DNA of 64,000 bases from Aeoliella mucimassa (GCF_007748035.1 NZ_CP036278.1:5580001-5644000); one strand, 5' to 3'; shown: positions 42,824 through 52,581, counted from the stretch's first letter. Program-made: numbers and translations. Notes: generated by a model not told the origin, from the sequence alone.

Positions 42824-43372
42824 ATGGGTGGCGACCAGGCAGGAACCCCGCAAGAGCAAAGATTTGTCAGGCTCTTTGCGCAAACTCAGCGGGCCTTGCA
42901 CGCCTACATTCTTGCCCTGGTGTACGACCCGAATGTCGCTGCGGATTTATTGCAAGAAACGAACATTGTGTTGTGGAAGCGGTTTGCGGACTACGACGAG
43001 AATCTGCCTTTTTTGGCGTGGGCACGCGGCGTAGCTCGCCGAACCGTGCTGAACTACCGTCGGAGCAGTGCTCGTCAGATTGCCACCCTTGATCCGCAGA
43101 TGCTCGAGGAATTGGCGATTCGTTTTTCCAATGCCTCGGCCGAATCGACAAATCGCTTGGATGCGCTGGGTGAGTGCTTGCGAAAGCTCCGCGAAAGCGA
43201 TCGCTCGCTCATTATGGCTCGTTACCAGCCAGGCAATTCGGTGAACGCATTAGCGGATAAAATGAGTCGACCAGTAAACAGCGTGTCGCAGTCGCTAACC
43301 AGAATCAGGCGTACCTTGGCCGATTGCGTGCAACGCGGAGTGCAGGCCGCCCAGCGATCGGCAGAATCGTAA
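42824..43372 (+). CDS. ECF-type RNA polymerase sigma factor
   Basis: The 182-residue product from ATG 42824 (AGG seven bases upstream) has sigma region 2 (FVRLFAQTQRALHAYILAL and DLLQETNIVLWKRFADYDE, LPFLAWARGVARRTVLNYRR) and a region 4 helix-turn-helix (SVNALADKMSRPVNSVSQSLTRIRRTL, key part VNALADKMSRPVNSV). The sequence type is the small ECF family expanded in planctomycetes and Verrucomicrobia, usually paired with FecR-like proteins, as here. It likely directs transcription of the following sulfatase genes in response to substrate or envelope signals; that is inference. Confidence 0.92.
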   Translation: MGGDQAGTPQEQRFVRLFAQTQRALHAYILALVYDPNVAADLLQETNIVLWKRFADYDENLPFLAWARGVARRTVLNYRRSSARQIATLDPQMLEELAIRFSNASAESTNRLDALGECLRKLRESDRSLIMARYQPGNSVNALADKMSRPVNSVSQSLTRIRRTLADCVQRGVQAAQRSAES

Positions 43373-43453
43373 GTAGTTCGGGTGACAGACAAAACACAAA
43401 ATCGATCAGAGTTTACAGGCAAAGTTAGAGTTTCCTTGGGTTAAAGATCTGCT

Positions 43454-45229
43454 ATGGATGTCAGCAAAGACCAACTCATCAACAAGCTCATCGAGCAGCA
43501 GGCCGATCCTGCTGATATCGAAGCCTTGCAGGAGTGGTTGCAGAACGACCCCGAAGCGGTGGAAAAGTACTTGCAGCTGATGCAGGTTCACGCCGATTTG
43601 GCCGAGTCGCTGGCTCCCGTGCGCGCGTTCTCGGTCGAAGAGTTGCGTGCGATGCAGGCGATCGACGAGAAATTCGATCAGCACGTGCGTCCGTCGGACG
43701 AATATCAAACCCCCGGCAGCGACGGGGTATACGTACACGCGACCCCAGGCAGTGTCGAGAAAGCCCGCAAGGCGAGCCACCGCTCGAATGTGCTAGCCTG
43801 GAGCATTGCAGTCGCATCGCTGGCTACCATGCTGGCGTTCGTGCTTATTCCGCAACAACCACCGGTCAGGACGGTTGACACCTCGCAGGGTGTTACGGCA
43901 TCGCCAGTGGTCGCCAATACGCCCGCCGATAGTGTCGCTACGGTAATTCGCAAGGTCGATTGCGACTGGGAGGTGGATCGCTGGAGCACTTCGAGTTCGG
44001 CAGCCATTCACGCTGGTCAGCAAATCAACCTCTCGCGCGGCATGCTCGTGCTTCAGTTTAACTCCGGCCCGATTGTCACACTTAGCGGACGTACGGCCTT
44101 CGTCGCGACTTCGGATAAGAGTGGTCAGCTGATTCAAGGCTCGCTAAGTGCTCGTGTGCCAGAACAGGGGCGCGGTTTTCGTATCGAAACACACGCGGGC
44201 GACTTCATCGATCTTGGTACGGAATTCGGCATGATCATCAGCGAAGATGGCAGCGTCGAGACCCACGTGTTCGAAGGGCAAGTTCGCGCCGAACCGACCT
44301 CGACAAAATCAAAAGCCGCTGAGCATGTACTGCTCAATAAAGGGCAGGCGTGGACTCGGCTCGAGCCGGGCGGAGTGGACGTAGAAGGAGTTTCTGATCC
44401 CCAACGCTTCATGCGGACGCTTGCCAACCAGGGCACGCGGGACACGAGTGCGATTCCCGTGACTGACCAATTGGTGCTATGGTTCGATGCGAGCCAAGCC
44501 ATTCAGTGCGACCCCGCTGGCAGGGCATACGCTTGGGGTAATTTGGCACCAGCTGCCGGCGACAAGGCCATCGACGCCTGGCAAGTGGAAGCCAGCAAGC
44601 GGCCGCGATGGTTGGCCGACAGAATGAATGGGCATCCTTCGCTGAAGTTCACCGGCAACGAAGGCATGGTTACCGAACCGCTGACGCTCGGCTCTTCCAG
44701 CACCTCGGTGGTTGTCTTCCGGTTAGACTCTCAAGCAGCCATAGACCACATTCGCAGCCGCAAAGAATACAGACACCTAGGGGTTCAGCTACTCAACCTT
44801 AACGGGCCTCCCCATACCGTACTGCAGGTCAATCAAAACTTAACGCTCGAATCGCGGGTGCACCGTGGGTTCCTGAAAGATCAGTTGGATCCGGTCGACG
44901 TTGGTACGATTCGTACGATGCAACCTTTGGATAATGGGGTACATGTAGTCACCTATGCCTACGATGCGGAAGCCTCGCAGGCCACGCTTTGGCTCGATGG
45001 CGAGACCGTTGCGGTATCGCACGATGCCCCGAAGCTGCAATCGACCTCAGCCCCTCGATTCTTGGGGGCTCACTTCGAACGTCAAGGTTTTGGCTTCACT
45101 GGTTTAATCTCAGAGTTTGTTGTTTTCGATAAGCCGCTTGCCAATTCCGACGTGCTCGGCATTCATCAATGGCTTAGCGAAAAGTATCGTTCTCCTCCCA
45201 AAGGCAAGAATATTGCCTCTAGCGACTAA
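43454..45229 (+). CDS. FecR-like anti-sigma-type membrane protein with LamG domain
   Basis: The 591-residue protein has a cytoplasmic N-terminus (residues 1-110, helical, with LQEWLQNDPEAVEKYLQLM), one membrane segment near residues 117-137 (LAWSIAVASLATMLAFVLI), a FecR domain outside (IHAGQQINLSRGMLVLQF, ETHAGDFIDLGTEFGMI, HVFEGQVRAEP) and a LamG-like domain to the end (LVLWFDASQAI, VHVVTYAYDAEASQATLWL, APRFLGAHFE). The pair ECF sigma/FecR-LamG suggests ligand sensing outside the membrane and control of the sigma factor inside. It starts 81 bases after the sigma gene and ends 8 bases before the first sulfatase. Confidence 0.9.
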   Translation: MDVSKDQLINKLIEQQADPADIEALQEWLQNDPEAVEKYLQLMQVHADLAESLAPVRAFSVEELRAMQAIDEKFDQHVRPSDEYQTPGSDGVYVHATPGSVEKARKASHRSNVLAWSIAVASLATMLAFVLIPQQPPVRTVDTSQGVTASPVVANTPADSVATVIRKVDCDWEVDRWSTSSSAAIHAGQQINLSRGMLVLQFNSGPIVTLSGRTAFVATSDKSGQLIQGSLSARVPEQGRGFRIETHAGDFIDLGTEFGMIISEDGSVETHVFEGQVRAEPTSTKSKAAEHVLLNKGQAWTRLEPGGVDVEGVSDPQRFMRTLANQGTRDTSAIPVTDQLVLWFDASQAIQCDPAGRAYAWGNLAPAAGDKAIDAWQVEASKRPRWLADRMNGHPSLKFTGNEGMVTEPLTLGSSSTSVVVFRLDSQAAIDHIRSRKEYRHLGVQLLNLNGPPHTVLQVNQNLTLESRVHRGFLKDQLDPVDVGTIRTMQPLDNGVHVVTYAYDAEASQATLWLDGETVAVSHDAPKLQSTSAPRFLGAHFERQGFGFTGLISEFVVFDKPLANSDVLGIHQWLSEKYRSPPKGKNIASSD

Positions 45230-45237
45230 TTAGGCGG

Positions 45238-46926
45238 ATGTGTTCCATGTTGCAGGTTGTCAGGCTAGCTCTTCTCGCAATCGTTGTTTTCCCCTTCGTT
45301 GGTGATTCCCTCGCCAAGGCCGAAGATTCGGCCAGCGAGTCTCGGCCAAACTTTGTCGTGATCATGGTCGACGACATGGGGTATTCCGACCTCGGCTGCT
45401 ACGGCGGCGAAGTCGATACGCCGAATCTCAACCAATTGGCCGACGGCGGGCTGCGGTTCACCCAGTTCTATAACTGCTCGCGCTGTTGCCAAACCCGTGC
45501 CAGCTTGCTTACGGGAGCCTATCCCGAGCGGGTTGGCATGCGTGACTTCGGCCGCTCGATGGATACGCAAGTGCCTACCGTGGCCGAGAACCTGCGTCGC
45601 GGAGGCTATACCACGGCAATGTCGGGCAAATGGCATCTGACTCGCCTGCCCGATCGTCCGACTGGCCCGAAACGCATCCTGTGGATGAATCACGAACTGC
45701 AGCTCAATGTGCCGTTTGGTAACATCAACACTTACCCCACCCGTCGCGGTTTCGACAAGTTTTATGGCATCGTGTGGGGCGTGGTGAACCACTTTGATCC
45801 CTTTAGTTTGACCGAGGGCGAAACCCCGGTCCGCGAAGTCCCTGACGATTACTACGCCACCGAAGCGATTACGCAGCACGCAATGCAGTACATCGACGAG
45901 GCAACCTCCACCGACAAACCTTTCTTCTTGTACGTTGCTTATACCGCTCCGCACTGGCCGATCCAGGCGCCTGCCGAAACGATTGAAAAGTACCGTGGTA
46001 AGTACTCCGAAGGTTGGGACGCCCTCCGGGAATCGCGTTTCTCCCGACAAAAAGAGATGGGCCTATTTGATAGTTCCGTCGCGTTAGGGGAACTATCCGG
46101 CGACAACAAAGCATGGAGCGAGCTTACCAGCGAACAGCAAGCGTTCGAAGCCGACAAGATGGCCGTGCACGCAGCGATGGTCGATTGCGTCGATCAAGGC
46201 GTCGGTCAGTTGATTGCCAAGCTCAAGCAGTCGGGCGCTTACGAGAACACCTGCATCCTGTTTTTGACCGACAACGGAGCCTCGCCTGAAATCCCAGGCG
46301 GCCCAGGCTACGATCGCTATGGCGGAACTCGCGATGGTCACAAAGCGATGCGCGACCATGAGCTTCGCGATGCAGAGAATCGTGATAAACTCGGCAGCGA
46401 CCAAAGCTACACCGGCATCGGCCACACCTGGGCCAGTGCTACGAACACTCCGCTGCGGTTCTGGAAGATGGAATCGTACGAAGGTGGCTGTCGCACGCCG
46501 ATGATTGTGCATTGGCCAAAAGGCCTGAAGTCAGCGACCGGAGGCTTTGTGCCCCAGGTGGGGCATGTGATCGACATCGCCCCCACTTTCTACGAACTCT
46601 CGGGCGTCGAGCCCGCTGCTGCGACACTTCAAGATGGTGTTAGCCTGGCCCCCGTACTGGCTGGACAAGAACGTTCTGACGAACGTCATCTGTTCTTCCA
46701 GCACGGCGATGGTGCCGGCGTGCGGTTCGGCGACTGGAAGGCCTCGAAGCGGGCAGGACGTGATTGGGAGCTTTTCAATCTGGCTGCTGATCCCGGCGAA
46801 ACCAACAACCTGGCAAGCACCGAGCCTCGCAAACTCGAGGAACTCGTCGGTGCCTGGTCCGACTGGCAAGATTCGCTTCGTGAAGAGGAAGCATCGACCA
46901 CCGAAGTCTCGACCGCCGGCAACTAG
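45238..46926 (+). CDS. Exported sulfatase with non-canonical active-site motif
   Basis: A 562-residue arylsulfatase-like protein. The signal peptide is LQVVRLALLAIVVFPFVG; the ATG at 45247 is an alternative start. Conserved parts: NFVVIMVDDMGYSDLGCYGG (metal-binding DD), the nucleophile region CSRCCQTRASLLTGAYP, MSGKWHLT, YTAPHWPIQAP and LTDNGASPE. At the formylglycine motif CxPxR the third residue is Gln (CCQTR) instead of Pro or Ala, confirmed by the codons TGT TGC CAA ACC CGT. Otherwise it is full length. It lies directly after the FecR gene, so both are probably regulated together. Confidence 0.93.
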   Translation: MCSMLQVVRLALLAIVVFPFVGDSLAKAEDSASESRPNFVVIMVDDMGYSDLGCYGGEVDTPNLNQLADGGLRFTQFYNCSRCCQTRASLLTGAYPERVGMRDFGRSMDTQVPTVAENLRRGGYTTAMSGKWHLTRLPDRPTGPKRILWMNHELQLNVPFGNINTYPTRRGFDKFYGIVWGVVNHFDPFSLTEGETPVREVPDDYYATEAITQHAMQYIDEATSTDKPFFLYVAYTAPHWPIQAPAETIEKYRGKYSEGWDALRESRFSRQKEMGLFDSSVALGELSGDNKAWSELTSEQQAFEADKMAVHAAMVDCVDQGVGQLIAKLKQSGAYENTCILFLTDNGASPEIPGGPGYDRYGGTRDGHKAMRDHELRDAENRDKLGSDQSYTGIGHTWASATNTPLRFWKMESYEGGCRTPMIVHWPKGLKSATGGFVPQVGHVIDIAPTFYELSGVEPAAATLQDGVSLAPVLAGQERSDERHLFFQHGDGAGVRFGDWKASKRAGRDWELFNLAADPGETNNLASTEPRKLEELVGAWSDWQDSLREEEASTTEVSTAGN

Positions 46927-47049
46927 GCGAACAATCGCCATTCAGCAGGGGGGCAGATGCCTTCGGCATCGCTGCGCGTAGCTTGCGCTCCTCACAACTC
47001 ATGTTGAAGCAGTCGTTCATTACCTGACCTTCTCCAAGAGAGCCATAAC
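46927..47049. other. Short spacer between two sulfatase genes
   Basis: No gene is visible in these 123 bases. The stretch has inverted sequence (GATGCCTTCGGCATC) that could form a small hairpin but no T-run follows it. Confidence 0.3.
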
Positions 47050-48438
47050 GTGAGTGTTGTACGTAGTAATGAGTCCTTCGTAACGGAGTCGCTGCGACGG
47101 TTGTCTGAAATCGTTGCCAACATTGTTTGGATGCTGCTAGCGTTCGCTCTATTCCCGAGTGTTCAGGCGGCGGCAAATCCTCCTCACCTGGTCGTTTACC
47201 TGTCCGACGATCACTCGCAGTTCGATTCGAGCCTCTACGGCAACGACAACATCCCTACACCTGAGTTTGAGCGGATGGCCAAGGAGGGCATGACCTTTAC
47301 GCACGCATTTGTCGCGTCGCCTTCCTGTGCTCCCAGCCGGGCGGCCATGCTTACGGGATTGTGCCCTGCACGCAACGGAGCTGAAGCAAACCACTCGGTA
47401 CCGCGCCCTGGAACGCACAGTTTGGTTGCCGATTTGAAACAAGCTGGCTACGAGGTAGTCGCTTTTGGAAAGGTCGCCCATTACAACACGCAAGCTCTCT
47501 ACGGATTCGATCACGCGGAACAAGTGCACGAGTTGGGGCGGCTCCGCCAAGTGGTAGCCAAGTATCTGAAGCAGTGCGAATCAGAGCAACCCCTCTGCTT
47601 GTTCGTGGGAACCACGAATCCACACGTTCCCTGGGCAGCGAAAAGTACGTTCGATCCTGCCGAGGTGGAGTTCCCTCCGCATCATCTCGACACCCCAAGC
47701 ACTCGCGATCATCGGGCCGCCTACTACGAAGAAATCAAACGCTTGGACAACTACCTTGGTGATCTTCGCCAGCTAACCCGCGAGCAACTTGGTGAGAACG
47801 TCGTGTTCGTCCACTCCAGCGATCACGGTTCGCAATGGCCGTTCGGTAAGTGGAATGTCTACGACTATGGCATTCGCGTTCCGCTCATCGTTACCTGGCC
47901 CCAGCATATCGAAGCCGACATCACCAGCGATGCCATGGTGAGTTGGATCGATCTGATCCCTACGCTCATTGAACTCGGCGGCGGAGAAGTTCCGGCTGGT
48001 CTCGATGGCCGCTCGTTTGCGGGCGTGCTATTGGGCCGTGAGCAAGAGCACCGTGAGCGAATCTTTACCACCCACACGGCCGATGGCAAGATGAATCAGT
48101 ATCCGATGCGGAGCGTGAGAACACGTGAGTGGAAGCTGATTCACAACCTCGCACCCGAACGCCAGCACACCAACCATTCAGATCTCAACCGTAAGCCACT
48201 GGCTGGAGAGTACTGGAACGAATGGTACGCTTTGGCCAAGACCGACCCTCATGCGCAAGCGATCATCGACCGCTACCATCATCGCCCCGAGTGGGAGCTT
48301 TACCACGTGTCGGAAGATAAGTGGGAACTCACCAATCTAATCGAATCAACCGACCAGAGCGAACGGATTGCCCAACTGAAAAAAGAGCTTGCTGAGTGGA
48401 TGAAGCAGCAAGGTGATGCTGGGCTGGTGAGCCCGTAA
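47050..48438 (+). CDS. Exported sulfatase, N-sulfoglucosamine sulfohydrolase-like
   Basis: The 462-residue protein starts at GTG 47050 and has a signal peptide (VANIVWMLLAFALFPSVQA). The sulfatase features are HLVVYLSDDHSQFDSSLYG (metal-binding DDH), a canonical motif CAPSR in SPSCAPSRAAMLTG, GKVAHYN, TTNPHVPWA and HSSDHGSQWPFGKW. The short form and the SDDHS start resemble heparan N-sulfatase-like enzymes of the S1 family. It follows the CCQTR sulfatase after 123 bases on the same strand and is probably part of the same regulated unit. Confidence 0.92.
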   Translation: MSVVRSNESFVTESLRRLSEIVANIVWMLLAFALFPSVQAAANPPHLVVYLSDDHSQFDSSLYGNDNIPTPEFERMAKEGMTFTHAFVASPSCAPSRAAMLTGLCPARNGAEANHSVPRPGTHSLVADLKQAGYEVVAFGKVAHYNTQALYGFDHAEQVHELGRLRQVVAKYLKQCESEQPLCLFVGTTNPHVPWAAKSTFDPAEVEFPPHHLDTPSTRDHRAAYYEEIKRLDNYLGDLRQLTREQLGENVVFVHSSDHGSQWPFGKWNVYDYGIRVPLIVTWPQHIEADITSDAMVSWIDLIPTLIELGGGEVPAGLDGRSFAGVLLGREQEHRERIFTTHTADGKMNQYPMRSVRTREWKLIHNLAPERQHTNHSDLNRKPLAGEYWNEWYALAKTDPHAQAIIDRYHHRPEWELYHVSEDKWELTNLIESTDQSERIAQLKKELAEWMKQQGDAGLVSP

Positions 48439-48482
48439 GCAAGCGAGCTCAACCACTGAAACGCCTTATCCATTCATGCTAA

Positions 48483-49082
48483 CTAAGCCGACTTAGCGGG
48501 GATCAATTTCGGTGCCGGATAGCGCTCGCCGAATACCTGCCCGTACTGCGAAAGAAGTTCTTTGAAGTTGTACCGCAAGAAAGCATAGAGTTCGCTCGGT
48601 GGGTCCGAAGCCAGCCACTCGCCTGCCAGTCGGGCGGCGGTGCGGTCGAACTCCCGTTGCGATGGCCCATGTACGTAGCATCGCCCGTCATGGCGGCGAA
48701 GATCCCCGTCGAACTCTTCGCTGATGTGCCATAGCTCGTGAACCACGGTCGTTAGCTTTTCGCCGAGCGAATGATCCAAAAACCGCGGCAAATAGAACTG
48801 CAGCAAGTACAAGTACTCCCGCCCGGACGCATCGAGTATCGTCTCGCAAGTGTATAGCCGCCCACGCGTGACCTTGGTGCGAGCTCCGCCTTCGAATCGT
48901 AATGGCGTGAGGGACGCTTGCAGTCCGTGAGGAACCCGCTTGCGGGCTTGGCAAAAGCCCACAGCAACGCGTTGCATGTCGATATGGGAAAGAAGCGGAA
49001 CGCGACGTGTCATGTCGTCGCAGATCGCTCGTATCGCACTCGTGAAGTGGAATCCAGAACGGTCGGATCTCTTGCGCGGCAT
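48483..49082 (-). CDS. Small putative zinc metallopeptidase
   Basis: A 199-residue soluble protein from ATG 49082 with AGGTGA about eleven bases upstream; a GTG start at 49097 is less likely. It has HELWH within KLTTVVHELWHISEEFDG, followed by FDRTAARLAGEWL, so a HExxH zinc site is present. The rest (FYLPRFLDHSLGEKL and RLYTCETILDASGREYLYLL) resembles a conserved uncharacterised protein of planctomycetes. No signal peptide. It stands alone between convergent sulfatase and the ribosomal operon terminator. Confidence 0.75.
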   Translation of the reverse strand: MPRKRSDRSGFHFTSAIRAICDDMTRRVPLLSHIDMQRVAVGFCQARKRVPHGLQASLTPLRFEGGARTKVTRGRLYTCETILDASGREYLYLLQFYLPRFLDHSLGEKLTTVVHELWHISEEFDGDLRRHDGRCYVHGPSQREFDRTAARLAGEWLASDPPSELYAFLRYNFKELLSQYGQVFGERYPAPKLIPAKSA

Positions 49083-49106
49083 AGCTGGCTGAATCACCTA
49101 AGAGCA

Positions 49107-49145
49107 ACAAAAAACACGACCAACTTTTAGCAAGTTGGTCGTGTT
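49107..49145 (-). terminator. Strong intrinsic terminator of the alpha operon
   Basis: A perfect 14-bp stem (AACACGACCAACTT at 49113-49126 pairs with AAGTTGGTCGTGTT at 49132-49145) with a 5-base loop is followed on the minus strand by six T residues. It lies about 70 bases after the rplQ stop. It also lies just upstream of the metallopeptidase gene, so that gene needs its own promoter or read-through. Confidence 0.93.
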
Positions 49146-49215
49146 TGGTTATGGTCAATTCGCGTGGCTCACGCCAGAGCAAATGAACTAAAAGCAGATG
49201 CCAGAAATAGCAGTG

Positions 49216-49893
49216 CTAGCTCTTTTCCTCTTCGGTTTCCGATTCCGTCTCGGCTACTTCTTCGGCAGCAGGGGCTGGTGCGGTCTCTTCGGCTTCTTCA
49301 CCCTCGTCGAAAGTCGGGCGTTCCGCCTTTTGAACCACGCGATCGTTCTTGCCGACAAACTCGATGATGGCTTGAGCACCTGCGTCGCCCAAGCGAGGCT
49401 TGGCAAGTTGAATGATGCGGGTGTAGCCACCGTCGCGATCAACAAAGCGAGGAGCAATCTCTTCGATCAGCAGATTCGCCGCTTCGCGGTTGCCGAGCAG
49501 TTGAATCAACCGGCGGCGTGCAGCCACGACGGGTGCGATCGCCGATTGCCACTCGTTGTGCTTGTCGCTCTTGCGCCAGGTTTGCCATTCGCTGCTGCGA
49601 TAGTCGGCACTGGTTTCCAGGGCAGCCGCAGCTTCCATGGGGGCCTGAGCCTTCTTGGCAATGGTAATGCAGCGTTCGATGAACGGCCGAACTTCCTTTG
49701 CCTTCGGCACGGTCGTCGTGATACGACCAGCGACTGCAGGTGGATTCGGAGCGTTGGGATCCAGCGACTTATCGAACAGTACGTGCTCCTTGCTACGCTC
49801 GGTGAAGATCAATTCACAGGCGAGGCTGCGGAGCAAAGCACGTTGATGCTTCGGATTGCGGCCTAGTTTGCGGCCTTGGCGGCGATGTCGCAT
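49216..49893 (-). CDS. rplQ: 50S ribosomal protein L17 with insertions and acidic tail
   Basis: The 225-residue protein starts MRHRRQGRKLGRNPKHQRAL and has the VPKAKEVRPFIERCITIAKK and APRFVDRDGGYTRI segments of L17. Canonical bacterial L17 is about 120-130 residues. Here there is an extra segment of about 20 residues after ELIFTERS, another of about 30 (SADYRSSEWQTWRKSDKHN), and a C-terminal tail of about 45 residues rich in Glu (DEGEEAEETAPAPAAEEV). It is the last gene of the alpha operon, 35 bases after rpoA. Confidence 0.95.
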   Translation of the reverse strand: MRHRRQGRKLGRNPKHQRALLRSLACELIFTERSKEHVLFDKSLDPNAPNPPAVAGRITTTVPKAKEVRPFIERCITIAKKAQAPMEAAAALETSADYRSSEWQTWRKSDKHNEWQSAIAPVVAARRRLIQLLGNREAANLLIEEIAPRFVDRDGGYTRIIQLAKPRLGDAGAQAIIEFVGKNDRVVQKAERPTFDEGEEAEETAPAPAAEEVAETESETEEEKS

Positions 49894-49928
49894 GACTCTA
49901 GTCTTTGCAAATAAAGGTGTTCAAATTA

Positions 49929-50921
49929 CTAAACGCTCGCGGGCGAGGGGACACGCATGCCAAGGTGCAGTCCCAACTCCGATAGTTTCGCACGAACTTC
50001 AGTGAGGGTTGTCTCGCCGAAGTTGCGAACTTCCAACAGTGCATCCTCACTGCGGCTTACTAGCTCGCGAACCGTCATAATGTTTTCGCTTTCCAGGCAG
50101 TTGCTGGCTCGTACCGACAGCTTGAGTTCAGCAATCGGAAGATTGAGCTTGGCTTCCAAGCCAGGATCGATTCCGTCGTTCGAAGGCGTACGAACCGGGG
50201 TGCGGATTTGCGGGCCCAGGCTCGAGTATTGAACAAACGGATTGAGGTGCTTGCGAAGAATCTTGGCCGATTCAACCAAAGCCATTTCGGGACCAACCGA
50301 ACCATCGGTGGTGATCTCGATGGTCAGCTTGTCGTAGTTCGTCTTCTGACCAACGCGGGTTTCTTCCACCTGGTATCGCACTCGCAACACCGGGCTGAAG
50401 ATAGCGTCGATCGGAATAATGCCGACTTCTTGAACGTTGTCGCTGTGCTCCGAAGCGGGCACGTAACCACGACCGTTCTCGACGACCATTTCCATCACAA
50501 ACGGTACATCGTCTGTCAGGGTTGCCAGTACGTGATCTTTGTTGATGATCTCAACCGATTCGTCGGTTACGATGTCGCCAGCTTTGATCTCGCCCGCGGT
50601 GTTGCGTTCGACACGCAGCACTTTGGTCGACTCGCTGTGGTTTTTTACCACCAGCGATTTTACGTTCAATACAACGTCGGTCACGTCTTCCAACACGCCA
50701 GGCACGGTGGTGAACTCGTGCTGGGCATTTTGGATCTTGATCTGGGTGACCGCGCTACCTTCGAGGCTGGACAGCAGGATGCGTCGCAGTCCATTGCCAA
50801 CCGTTGTGCCAAAACCACGCTCGAACGGTTCAGCCGTGAACTTGCCATAAGTGCCGGTGAGCGTTTCTTGTTCGCATTCAACAACGCTGGGGAGTTCCAG
50901 TCCGCGCCAACGAATATGCAT
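49929..50921 (-). CDS. rpoA: RNA polymerase alpha subunit
   Basis: The 330-residue protein has the N-terminal dimerisation domain ([39 protein letters not shown]) and the C-terminal alphaCTD ([38 protein letters not shown], key part [17 protein letters not shown]). Length and both domains are normal. It lies between rpsD and rplQ, the usual position. Confidence 0.98.
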   Translation of the reverse strand: MHIRWRGLELPSVVECEQETLTGTYGKFTAEPFERGFGTTVGNGLRRILLSSLEGSAVTQIKIQNAQHEFTTVPGVLEDVTDVVLNVKSLVVKNHSESTKVLRVERNTAGEIKAGDIVTDESVEIINKDHVLATLTDDVPFVMEMVVENGRGYVPASEHSDNVQEVGIIPIDAIFSPVLRVRYQVEETRVGQKTNYDKLTIEITTDGSVGPEMALVESAKILRKHLNPFVQYSSLGPQIRTPVRTPSNDGIDPGLEAKLNLPIAELKLSVRASNCLESENIMTVRELVSRSEDALLEVRNFGETTLTEVRAKLSELGLHLGMRVPSPASV

Positions 50922-51012
50922 CGATAACCTCCCACAAGTAGGGGACAGAAAGTAGCGTCCTAGTGTCTGGTCGGAGTCCCGACCAACCTTGTGTCTTATG
51001 TTCCAGTTGCGA

Positions 51013-51642
51013 TTAACGCGAGCAGAGCTCGACGATCAGTTGCGTTTGTACTGGCAACGATACGTCGTCGGCACTCGGCAAGCGACCCACGATACCCTCG
51101 GGAACTCCTTCGGAATCCACCGACAGGTAATCAGGGATGTCGCGACCGCTACCTTCGCCCAAAGCTTGGCGAACACGATCCAGACTCTTGGCCTTGTTCT
51201 TGACGCGAATCACGTCACCAGGACGTACCTGGTAGCTTGGAATGTCTACCGCACGGCCATTCACCGTGATGTGACCATGGTTTACAAGTTGGCGAGCGGC
51301 CGAGCGGCTCAAGCCGAAACCAAGGCGGTGTACCACATTGTCCAGGCGACGTTCGAGCAACGTCAGCAGATTGTCGCCGGTGTTACCCTTCAGACGCTCT
51401 GCTTCCGAATAGTAGCGACGGAACTGACGCTCAAGCACCCCGTAGTAATGCTTGACCTTCTGCTTTTCGCGAAGGTGAATCGCATAGTCGGTGAGCTTGC
51501 CACGGCGAGTCTGCTGCATGCCTGGGGGCGAATCACGACGTTCGAACGCACACTTGGCGGTATCGCAACGAGTGCCCTTGAGGAACAGTTTCATGCCGTC
51601 GCGGCGGCAGAGTCGACAAACGGGTCCGGTGTACCTGGCCAT
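51013..51642 (-). CDS. rpsD: 30S ribosomal protein S4
   Basis: The 209-residue protein begins [20 protein letters not shown] with a zinc-binding set CRLC and later CDTAKC, so it is the Cys-containing (C+) form. The S4 domain has [20 protein letters not shown] and [18 protein letters not shown]. In many bacteria S4 represses its own operon by binding upstream mRNA; whether this applies here is unknown. Confidence 0.97.
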   Translation of the reverse strand: MARYTGPVCRLCRRDGMKLFLKGTRCDTAKCAFERRDSPPGMQQTRRGKLTDYAIHLREKQKVKHYYGVLERQFRRYYSEAERLKGNTGDNLLTLLERRLDNVVHRLGFGLSRSAARQLVNHGHITVNGRAVDIPSYQVRPGDVIRVKNKAKSLDRVRQALGEGSGRDIPDYLSVDSEGVPEGIVGRLPSADDVSLPVQTQLIVELCSR

Positions 51643-51726
51643 GAATGGGTATAGGGTCTTGGGTCTTGGATGTGGGAAATGTATGGCGTGCTGCTGGCCT
51701 GAAAATAAAAGACCACAGGCCGAGTA

Positions 51727-52122
51727 CTACACGCGCCGCTTCTTGCGAGGACGGCAACCATTGTGGGGCAGGGGAGTCACATCTTCGATGCTCTTTACCT
51801 TCAAGCCGGCTGCTTCGAGTGCGGTGATCGCACTTTCGCGGCCACTTCCTGGACCACGTACCTTGACGTCGACATCACGCATGCCGAACTTCTTGGCCTT
51901 TTCAGCCGCTTGCTGGGCAGCACACTGTCCGGCAAAGGGAGTGCTTTTGCGACTGCCTTTGAAACCGCTGGTACCAGCGCTCGCCCAGCAGAGGGTATCG
52001 CCTTTGGTGTCGGTAATCGTGACCGTCGTGTTGTTGAACGTTGCCACGATGTGGGCGACGCCAACAGCCACGTTGCGTTTGACACGCTTCTTGGTCTTGG
52101 AATTGCTCGATTGCTTGGCCAT
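51727..52122 (-). CDS. rpsK: 30S ribosomal protein S11
   Basis: The 131-residue protein has [39 protein letters not shown] and [18 protein letters not shown], ending with [11 protein letters not shown]. It is full length. It follows rpsM after about 75 bases in the alpha operon. Confidence 0.97.
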   Translation of the reverse strand: MAKQSSNSKTKKRVKRNVAVGVAHIVATFNNTTVTITDTKGDTLCWASAGTSGFKGSRKSTPFAGQCAAQQAAEKAKKFGMRDVDVKVRGPGSGRESAITALEAAGLKVKSIEDVTPLPHNGCRPRKKRRV

Positions 52123-52197
52123 GCGCCAATGTTCTCCGTGTTAGTAACGAATGAACGTTGTTGTGTAGTGGTTTGTTTGAGTTTGCTGTTATCAGGA

Positions 52198-52581
52198 CTA
52201 ACGCAGGTCCTTCACGCCCTTCTTACCAGCCACGGTCTTCTTCGGACCCTTTCGGGTGCGGGCGTTGGTCTTGGTGCGTTGGCCACGGACCGGCAAGCCA
52301 CGACGGTGGCGAATGCCGCGGTAGCAACCGATGTCACGCAAACGGGTGATGTTCTGGCTAACCTGGCGTCGCAACTGACCTTCGGCCACGTAGTCTTTGT
52401 CGAGCAACGCGGCCAAGCGGGCGACTTCGTCTTCGGTTAGCTCCGAAGCGCGAACGGTCGGCTCGATGCCAGCCTTGTTGCAAAGCTCGCGAGCCGTCTT
52501 GTTGCCTACCCCGTAGAGGTAAGTCAGCGAAATCGCAGCGGGCCGGTTGGCAGGGATGTCGACACCCAACAAACGTGGCAT
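52198..52581 (-). CDS. rpsM: 30S ribosomal protein S13
   Basis: The 127-residue protein begins MPRLLGVDIPANRPAAISLT with LYGVGNKTARELC, the helix-hairpin-helix of S13, and ends with RRGLPVRGQRTKTNARTRKG. It is full length and lies between rpmJ and rpsK. Confidence 0.97.
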   Translation of the reverse strand: MPRLLGVDIPANRPAAISLTYLYGVGNKTARELCNKAGIEPTVRASELTEDEVARLAALLDKDYVAEGQLRRQVSQNITRLRDIGCYRGIRHRRGLPVRGQRTKTNARTRKGPKKTVAGKKGVKDLR

